A stretch of 5,824 nt of DNA from JBGPIT01 sp041485125. GTDB lineage: Bacteria > Desulfobacterota > Binatia > UTPRO1. Numbering within the stretch: the first letter of the stretch is position 1; each line of letters starts with the position of its first letter. Both the position numbers and the translations under genes were made by a program. The notes under the pieces are model-generated. The model made no database searches. It was not told the DNA's origin and was given only the letters and a program-made list of their open reading frames with translations. The stretch covers positions 1-5,824 of the forward strand of contig JBGPIT010000319.1 of the NCBI GenBank assembly GCA_041485125.1, in the 5' to 3' direction. Shown here piece after piece: positions 1 through 5,824 of the stretch.

Positions 1-608
1 CGCGCGGCGAGTACGGGATTCACACGGAGATGTTCACCGACGGGATCATGCGGCTGCACGAGGCCGGCAAGATCACCAACCGCAAGGGCATCTGCGACGG
101 TCTTTCGATCGCGACCTTCGCGGCCGGTACGCCCGAGCTCTATCGCTGGCTCGATCGCAACCCCGTCGTCCGCATGCTGCCGGTCAGCGTCGTGAATGAC
201 CCGGCGCGCATGGCGATGACACGGAAGTTCACCAGCATCAACGCCGCGCTCGCGATCGACCTGCACGGCCAGGTCGTCGCCGACACGATCGACGGCCGGC
301 AGTACTCCGGCATCGGCGGGCACGAGACCTTCACGATGGGAGGCCGGCAGGCGCCGGGGGGGAAGAGCATTCTCTGCCTGCGCTCGACCGTGACGGTCGG
401 TGGCGAGCGCCGCTCGACGGTCGTCGCGACGCTACCCGCCGGCGCGATCGTGACGACACCGCGCCATCAGGTGCAGTACGTCGTGACCGAGTGGGGCGTC
501 GCCGACATCGATCAGCTGACCGACGAGCAACGCCGCCGTGCCCTCACCGCGATCGCGCACCCCGACTTCCGCGACGCCCTCGCCGCCGGCAGCCGGCTGG
601 GCGCATGA
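1..608 (+). CDS. Acetyl-CoA hydrolase / CoA-transferase family protein, C-terminal part (5' truncated by window edge)
   Basis: The first complete codon in frame is at position 3, and 201 residues are visible before the TGA at 606-608; the N-terminal half lies outside the window. The visible part is the C-terminal domain of the acetyl-CoA hydrolase/transferase family, which includes 4-hydroxybutyrate CoA-transferase and succinyl-CoA:acetate CoA-transferase. These cytoplasmic enzymes move CoA between carboxylic acids through a glutamyl-CoA thioester. Seen in sequence: GIHTEMFTDG at the start of the fragment, then KITNRKG, a YSGIGG glycine motif, PGGKSILCLRST, TTPRHQ, VVTEWGV and IAHPDFRDAL near the end. 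The order and spacing of these blocks match the family. The Glu of GIHTE (codon 27-29) sits where the family's catalytic glutamate is expected; this is inferred from the distance to the C-terminus. The GGHETF segment differs from the more usual GGQxDF or GGHEDF. The gene faces the minus-strand operon tail to tail. The family is secure; the substrate is unknown. Confidence 0.92.
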   Translation, partial: RGEYGIHTEMFTDGIMRLHEAGKITNRKGICDGLSIATFAAGTPELYRWLDRNPVVRMLPVSVVNDPARMAMTRKFTSINAALAIDLHGQVVADTIDGRQYSGIGGHETFTMGGRQAPGGKSILCLRSTVTVGGERRSTVVATLPAGAIVTTPRHQVQYVVTEWGVADIDQLTDEQRRRALTAIAHPDFRDALAAGSRLGA

Positions 609-778
609 GCGTTCTCAGTGGCCGCTCGAGTCGGTCCGCCGGCGGGTCCGGGGACGATCGGCTGATCGGGCGCCGGCGTCGTCGGCGGTGGACCCGCGGG
701 ATGCGAGCGACACGGGCCGGCGGCGACGAGCGCGAGGAAGACGAGCGCGTATACGCGGACCGTGAGACGATTCCGCAT
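512..778 (-). CDS. Doubtful small secreted protein (88 aa, signal-peptide-like N-terminus)
   Basis: This 88-residue reading frame starts with ATG at 778, 15 bases after the stop of the upstream minus-strand gene, so it could be the last gene of that operon. Its N-terminus looks like a secretion signal: basic MRNRLTVR, a hydrophobic stretch VYALVFLALVAAG, then a proline-rich segment (PAGPPPTTPAPDQP). A cysteine follows the hydrophobic stretch (AAGPC), but the proline before it breaks a normal lipobox. Residues from about 57 on lie antisense to the end of the CoA-transferase gene, and there the sequence becomes Arg/Ala/Ser-rich and low in complexity, as expected of a shadow frame. No Shine-Dalgarno sequence is evident. 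No family is recognised. It may be a real small exported protein, the remnant of one, or a chance ORF in GC-rich DNA. Confidence 0.3.
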   Translation of the reverse strand: MRNRLTVRVYALVFLALVAAGPCRSHPAGPPPTTPAPDQPIVPGPAGGPTRAATENAHAPSRLPAARASRKSGCAIAVRARRRCSSVS

Positions 779-803
779 GGCGCGTCTCTAGCGCTAGCGC
801 GCC
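779..803. repeat. Nested palindromes at the 3' end of the lipocalin-like gene
   Basis: GGCGCG (779-784) pairs with CGCGCC (798-803), and between and across them lie the self-complementary CTAGCGCTAG (788-797) and GCGCTAGCGC (791-800). The TAG stop of the minus-strand gene (794-796) lies inside. Alternative hairpins are possible, but there is no T-run on either side, so a classical intrinsic terminator is not supported. It could be chance in GC-rich DNA. Confidence 0.35.
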
Positions 804-1897
804 GGATCGAGGATCGAGCGGAAGCCCGACGGCGCGTGCGGGCCGAGGACGAGCTGCTCCAGGACACCGATCCCCGCGCGGCCGTCGAGGTCGGCGCGGC
901 AGAGCTGTTGGACGTGGAGGTGGCGCGGGTCCATCGGATCGAGATCGGCGAGCGTCCAGGTCTCGCCGTCGACGGCGTTGTCGCCCTTCCACATGCCGTG
1001 GCCCCAGGTCGGATTGAGGTAGCCGATCCCGAGCATCTGGAAGGTGAGGATCGGCTCGAGCGCGATCACGCGCGGCGCGCCGGCGTGTGGCTGGAGCTCG
1101 ATCTCCGCGGACGCCGCGCGCCGCGTGCCCGGTTGCCAGCGGATGCGGTGCGCGACCGACGCCATGGACTCGACGTCGCCGTTCGGGCGGCCGCCGTCGT
1201 GGGTGCGGGCGATCATCCCGTTCTGATGCCAGCGCCGGCCGTCGCCGTCCTCGTTTACGTCGAAGTGCGTGCAGAGATCGTCGAAGTTGATGGGCGCCCA
1301 CAGCCAGAAGAACTGCGGCGGCATCCCGGGCGCGCCGACCTCGGGCTCGCCGACGGGTCGCACGCCCCACGACCGATCGCGCGAGCCGAGGACCTGCGCC
1401 GGCTCGATCGCGATCCTCCTGCCGGCCACGTCGAGGTTACCTTCCCAGCGGCCGAATTGCGTGAGACGCGTCGAGTCCATGAAGAGGCGGCCCTCGACGC
1501 GCCGGGTGAAGCGCGGCTCTTCGATCGCAGCGGTGCGCGCACGGAAGACGAGGTCGCCGCCGACACCGTAGTCGTTCGGCGCGATGCGCAGGCGCAGCGT
1601 CTCGAGCGGCTCGACGACCTCGACCTCGATCGGTCCGACCCGCGTCTCGGTGCGCTCGACCGGCGCGAGGCGCGACGCCCGCACCACGTGCTGGCGGCCG
1701 TCGACGACGACGCTGAACGCGGCGTCCATCACCCGTCGGTTCGGATAGACGCCGAGGGCGGCGGCGAAGAAGAGGTCGCCGTCGCGCGTATAGCCGTTGA
1801 AGAAGTAGCGGTCGTAGAAGTTGCGGTCGCCGGTCGCCGGCTGCGCGATCGGCTCGGCCGTCTGGTGCAGCGGGTAGTCGTCGAGTCGCGTCAGCAT
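794..1897 (-). CDS. Uncharacterised lipocalin-like (CrtC/AttH or DUF7064-type) protein
   Basis: A 367-residue protein. The ATG at 1897 is chosen because it lies 5 bases after the ligase stop (TGA-CCGAG-ATG), because the frame further upstream only reads antisense-like Arg-rich sequence inside the ligase gene, and because the family-like sequence begins soon after it. No strong Shine-Dalgarno is present, so translation is probably coupled to the ligase. Visible blocks: DRNFYDRYFFNGY (about 24-36), DLFFAAALGVYPNRRVMDAAFSV (41-63 region), VGPIEVEVVEPLETLRL (87-103), LGSRDRSWGVRPVG (170-183), QFFWLWAPINFDD (195-207) and GYLNPTWGHGMWKGD (292-306). The G-x-RD-x-SWG-x-R motif, the many Trp/Tyr/Phe residues and the beta-rich pattern resemble the carotenoid hydratase (CrtC)/AttH lipocalin-like superfamily and the DUF7064/DUF7065 proteins often found beside acyl-CoA genes. 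No signal peptide is seen. The function is unknown: it may bind or transform a hydrophobic substrate. The family assignment is from memory and moderate. Confidence 0.85.
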   Translation of the reverse strand: MLTRLDDYPLHQTAEPIAQPATGDRNFYDRYFFNGYTRDGDLFFAAALGVYPNRRVMDAAFSVVVDGRQHVVRASRLAPVERTETRVGPIEVEVVEPLETLRLRIAPNDYGVGGDLVFRARTAAIEEPRFTRRVEGRLFMDSTRLTQFGRWEGNLDVAGRRIAIEPAQVLGSRDRSWGVRPVGEPEVGAPGMPPQFFWLWAPINFDDLCTHFDVNEDGDGRRWHQNGMIARTHDGGRPNGDVESMASVAHRIRWQPGTRRAASAEIELQPHAGAPRVIALEPILTFQMLGIGYLNPTWGHGMWKGDNAVDGETWTLADLDPMDPRHLHVQQLCRADLDGRAGIGVLEQLVLGPHAPSGFRSILDPAR

Positions 1898-1902
1898 CTC
1901 GG

Positions 1903-3582
<1,680 letters not shown>

Positions 3583-3589
3583 GGGAGTG

Positions 3590-3595
3590 CTCCTT
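3590..3595 (-). promoter_or_regulatory. Ribosome binding site of the acyl-CoA ligase gene
   Basis: AAGGAG read on the minus strand, with 7 bases before the ATG at 3582. The spacing is ideal for that start and too long for the alternative ATG at 3570, so it decides the start. Confidence 0.8.
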
Positions 3596-3650
3596 CCGGG
3601 GTGACGCTCGCATGGTCTAGCGAAATCCGTCGCACCGGGCGAGGTCTCTC

Positions 3651-4295
3651 TCACATGCGGGCGGGCGCCCCCGCGACGAGCTCGCGCAGGAGGGCCGTCG
3701 TGGCGTCGAGCGCGACGCCGAGATCGCGCAGCTCGCCGTCGGCGATCGCGTCGCACACCCGCTCGAGCGTGTAGAGCAGGACCGCGTGGCGGGCGCGTTC
3801 GGACCCGCCACCTCGTCGTCCCGAGAGCCGTGCCAAGGTCTCGAGCTGGCGCCGCCGCTGGCGTCGATAGAAGGCGCGGACGGTCGCGTCGCGAGTGACG
3901 AGCGCGCGCAGGCTGGCGCGCAGGCCGCGCCAGCGCGTGTGATGCCGGAGCGTGAGCTCGACGATGCGAGCGGTGCGCTCCTTGGCGCTCCGCGGGCGGC
4001 GGATCTCGCGCTCGATGCGTGACCACTCGGTGTCGACCCAGCGCTCGTAGGCGGCGAGGAAGACGGCGCGTTTGTCGGGGAAGTGCTTGTAGAAGGTCGC
4101 CGGCGCGTAGCCCGCCGCGCGGGCGAGGCGGTTCGAGTCGGTGCCGTCGTAGCCGTCACGATTGAAGACGACCGCGGCGGCGGCGACGAGCCGCTCGCGG
4201 GTCTCTTCGGGTCGTCCACGGCGCGGGCGCGGCACGTGCCGGAAGGCCTCGGGTTGCGTCGGGCCGGGTTCCGCGGCGGCCGTTCGTGTCGCCAT
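3651..4295 (-). CDS. TetR/AcrR-family transcriptional regulator
   Basis: A 214-residue protein from ATG 4295. A GTG at 4313 would add six residues; neither start has a clear Shine-Dalgarno, so the start is uncertain by these few codons. A disordered, basic N-terminus (PRPRRGRPEETRERL, about 22-36) leads into the TetR DNA-binding domain: helix 1 ETRERLVAAAAVVFNRDGYD, then the helix-turn-helix TDSNRLARAAGYAPATFYKHF (about 52-72) and the typical DKRAVFLAAYERW. The remaining, mostly helical part (about 85-214) is Arg-rich and would be the ligand-binding and dimerisation domain; it matches no ligand class I can name. TetR proteins usually repress as dimers and let go when bound to a small ligand. 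It is the first gene of the minus-strand group, 68 bases before the ligase, and divergent from the hydrolase. A perfect palindrome about 40 bases upstream of its start is the likely operator, so autoregulation is expected. Confidence 0.93.
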   Translation of the reverse strand: MATRTAAAEPGPTQPEAFRHVPRPRRGRPEETRERLVAAAAVVFNRDGYDGTDSNRLARAAGYAPATFYKHFPDKRAVFLAAYERWVDTEWSRIEREIRRPRSAKERTARIVELTLRHHTRWRGLRASLRALVTRDATVRAFYRRQRRRQLETLARLSGRRGGGSERARHAVLLYTLERVCDAIADGELRDLGVALDATTALLRELVAGAPARM

Positions 4296-4334
4296 GACCG
4301 TCGCTTGTAGCACGCTTGCGACGGCTCGACGATA

Positions 4335-4350
4335 GTAATACCAGTATTAC
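4335..4350. promoter_or_regulatory. Candidate TetR operator (perfect inverted repeat) in the divergent intergenic region
   Basis: GTAATAC-CA-GTATTAC: two perfect 7-base arms around a 2-base centre, in an AT-rich island in otherwise very GC-rich DNA. It lies between the start of the TetR gene (4295) and the start of the hydrolase gene (4367), ending just before the hydrolase ribosome binding site. A dimeric TetR protein bound here could block transcription in both directions. The symmetry is seen directly; that this TetR binds it is inferred from position and typical operator size. I could not assign convincing -35/-10 boxes for either direction. Confidence 0.72.
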
Positions 4351-4352
4351 CA

Positions 4353-4358
4353 AGGAGG
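4353..4358 (+). promoter_or_regulatory. Ribosome binding site of the alpha/beta hydrolase gene
   Basis: AGGAGG within AAGGAGGT, 8 bases before the ATG at 4367. This near-perfect Shine-Dalgarno decides for that start over the ATG at 4373 and over any frame extension upstream. It starts three bases after the candidate operator, so a bound repressor would also lie close to the translation start. Confidence 0.88.
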
Positions 4359-4366
4359 TGCTCTCC

Positions 4367-5203
4367 ATGGCGATGCGCGCGCTCTCATTCTCCACCCACG
4401 AGATCACGATCGACGGTGTGCGGCTGGCGTACGACGACGACGGGTCGGGCCCCGCGGTCGTCTGCTTGCACGCGATCGGCCACGACGCCCGCGACTTCGC
4501 CCGACTGCGCAAGCGCCTGCGCGGCGGCCACCGGGTCATCGCGCTCGACTGGCCGGGGCAGGGCCGCTCGGGCCGCGATCACGTCGACGCCGGCGCGCAT
4601 CGCTACGCCGAGCTGCTGGCGGAGTTTCTGGACGCCGTCGGCGTCGACCGCGCCGTGATCGTCGGCAATTCGATCGGTGGCGCGGCGGCGTTGCGGTACG
4701 CCCATCGCCATCCCGCGCGCGTGCGCAGCCTCGTCCTCGAGAACCCGGGAGGATTGGCGTCGAGCTCCGATCGCCTGGCGCAGATCGTTCTGGCCGCGAT
4801 GGCGCGGTTCTTCGCGGCGGGCACGCGCGGCGCGCGGTGGTTCCCGTTCGCCTTCCGCGTCTACTATCGAACGTGCGTCCTACAACGGCGCGCGGCGCGC
4901 ATCGACCGCCGGCGCATCGTCGCGAGCGCATACCAAATCGCGCCGATTCTATTGCAAGCGTGGCGGGGCTTCGCGCTCCCCGAGGCCGACGCGCGCATGC
5001 TGGCGCCCGGCATCGCGTGTCCCGTCCTCTTCGCGTGGGCGAAACGCGACCAGTTCGTCCAGCTCAGCCGTAGCTTGCCGGCCATCCGGAGTTTTCCGAA
5101 CGCGCGCCTCGAAACCTTCCGTGCCGGCCACGCGCCGCACTTGGAGACGCCGGACGCGTTCGAGTCGGCGGTCGAGAGGTTCCTCGCCGAGCTGCCCGCG
5201 TAG
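4367..5203 (+). CDS. Alpha/beta hydrolase
   Basis: A 278-residue alpha/beta-hydrolase-fold enzyme, probably cytoplasmic as no signal peptide is seen. Seen in sequence: the oxyanion-region strand and turn VVCLHAIG (31-38), DWPGQGRS (61-68), the nucleophile elbow GNSIGG with Ser102, the acid Asp228 in AWAKRDQF, and His255 in AGHAPHLETP. The catalytic triad is therefore complete and in the usual order. A helical cap of roughly 65 residues (about 134-200), rich in Arg and aromatic residues, lies between the nucleophile and the acid and would shape the substrate pocket. The length is normal for esterases, C-C bond hydrolases (MhpC-like) and dehalogenase-like members; none of these can be chosen from the sequence. 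It is the first gene of the plus-strand pair opposite the TetR gene, and a dehydrogenase gene follows after 51 bases, so it probably acts in the same pathway under TetR control. Confidence 0.94.
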   Translation: MAMRALSFSTHEITIDGVRLAYDDDGSGPAVVCLHAIGHDARDFARLRKRLRGGHRVIALDWPGQGRSGRDHVDAGAHRYAELLAEFLDAVGVDRAVIVGNSIGGAAALRYAHRHPARVRSLVLENPGGLASSSDRLAQIVLAAMARFFAAGTRGARWFPFAFRVYYRTCVLQRRAARIDRRRIVASAYQIAPILLQAWRGFALPEADARMLAPGIACPVLFAWAKRDQFVQLSRSLPAIRSFPNARLETFRAGHAPHLETPDAFESAVERFLAELPA

Positions 5204-5254
5204 CGATGTGGACGCGTCTTGACGGCACCGGCGAGCGGTGACACGCCATCGCCC

Positions 5255-5824
5255 ATGACCCAGAGCCAGTCGGGCGTGGCGATCGTCACCGGCGGCGCCG
5301 GCGGCATAGGTCGCGCGATCGCCGCGCGCCTCGCGCGTGACGGGCTCGCGATCGGCATCGTCGACCGCGACGCGCCGGGCGGGAAGGCGGTGTGTGAAGA
5401 GCTGCGGAGAGAACGCGCGGCCGCGTCGCCCGGGGGCGAACTCCGCATCGCCGCTGCCGTCGGCGACGTCACCGACGAAGCGTCCGTCCGTGCCGCCTTC
5501 GCCGAGCTCAAGGAGACCCTCGGCCCGCCGACTATCCTGATAAACAACGCCGGCTGGGACGTCTTCGAGCCGTTTCGCGAGAGCACTCCGGCGACGTGGG
5601 ACAAGATCATCGCGATCAACTATCGCGGCACGCTGCTCTGTACGCACACCGCGCTGCCCGATCTCTGCGCCGCCGGCAATCGTGGCCGCGTCATCAGCAT
5701 CAGCTCCGACGCCGGCCGGGTCGGCAGCTCCGGTGAGGCCGTCTACTCCGGATGCAAAGCAGCGATCATCGGCTTCTCGAAGGCCCTCGCGCGTGAGCTC
5801 GCGCGTGACCTGGTGACCGTGAAC
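5255..5824 (+). CDS. BadH-like short-chain dehydrogenase (SDR), 3' end outside window
   Basis: 190 residues are visible from ATG 5255 and the frame is open to the window edge. It is a classical SDR: cofactor motif TGGAGGIG (12-19), Asp37 at the end of the second strand (IVDRD), which favours NAD over NADP, GDVTD with Asp71, NNAG (97-100), Asn122, the active-site Ser151 and YSGCK giving Tyr164 and Lys168. The fragment stops at VTVN, just before the usual PG motif. The segments ILINNAGWDVFEPF and SDAGRVGSSGEAVY are strikingly like 2-hydroxycyclohexanecarboxyl-CoA dehydrogenase (BadH) and its relatives, which oxidise a 3-hydroxyacyl-CoA; the resemblance is from memory. No Shine-Dalgarno precedes the ATG; a TTG at 5219 would add twelve residues and is less likely. 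The gene lies 51 bases after the hydrolase with no visible terminator, so the two are probably cotranscribed. Confidence 0.93.
   Translation, partial: MTQSQSGVAIVTGGAGGIGRAIAARLARDGLAIGIVDRDAPGGKAVCEELRRERAAASPGGELRIAAAVGDVTDEASVRAAFAELKETLGPPTILINNAGWDVFEPFRESTPATWDKIIAINYRGTLLCTHTALPDLCAAGNRGRVISISSDAGRVGSSGEAVYSGCKAAIIGFSKALARELARDLVTVN

Noticed and set aside
609..793. An intrinsic terminator between the convergent CoA-transferase gene and minus-strand operon.
   Set aside because: GC-rich hairpins can be drawn, but no T-run follows on either strand.
3583..4026. N-terminal extension of the ligase frame up to 4026.
   Set aside because: The extra 148 residues are Arg/Ala/Pro-rich shadow of the TetR gene; AAGGAG at 3590-3595 and the family length favour the ATG at 3582.
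5219..5254. TTG start at 5219 for the SDR.
   Set aside because: It has no Shine-Dalgarno and would place an unusually long tail before the first beta strand; the ATG at 5255 gives normal SDR spacing to the TGxxxGxG motif, although it also lacks a Shine-Dalgarno.

Overview
The window is very GC-rich, densely coded bacterial DNA (about two-thirds G+C by eye) with short intergenic gaps and third positions that are almost all G or C. It holds five well-supported catabolic genes and one TetR-type regulator, plus one doubtful small ORF. No tRNA, rRNA, insertion sequence, CRISPR array or phage gene is visible. The gene content (acyl-CoA ligase, CoA-transferase family enzyme, SDR, alpha/beta hydrolase, TetR regulator) and the composition fit a GC-rich soil or marine bacterium such as a deltaproteobacterial/Binatota-like, myxobacterial or actinobacterial lineage. 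The sequence alone does not decide between these.

Layout: (1) positions 1-608, plus strand, is the C-terminal part of an acetyl-CoA hydrolase/CoA-transferase family protein whose start lies outside the window. (2) A minus-strand group converges on it. Read in transcription order it is a TetR-family regulator (4295 to 3651), a fatty-acid-type acyl-CoA ligase (3582 to 1903), a protein of a poorly characterised, probably lipocalin-like (CrtC/AttH-like) family (1897 to 794), and possibly a small secreted protein (778 to 512). (3) Divergent from the regulator, on the plus strand, are an alpha/beta hydrolase (4367-5203) and a BadH-like short-chain dehydrogenase (5255 to beyond the window end).

The 71-bp divergent intergenic region carries a perfect 7-bp inverted repeat with a 2-bp spacer (GTAATAC-CA-GTATTAC, 4335-4350) in an AT-rich island. 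It is the obvious candidate operator for the adjacent TetR regulator and is placed to control both directions. The simplest reading is a small ligand-controlled regulon. The hydrolase may release or open a substrate, the ligase would activate a carboxylic acid as its CoA thioester, and the SDR would oxidise a 3-hydroxyacyl-CoA or alicyclic hydroxyacyl-CoA. The lipocalin-like protein, five bases downstream of the ligase, has an unknown role on the same hydrophobic compound. The substrate cannot be read from the sequence.
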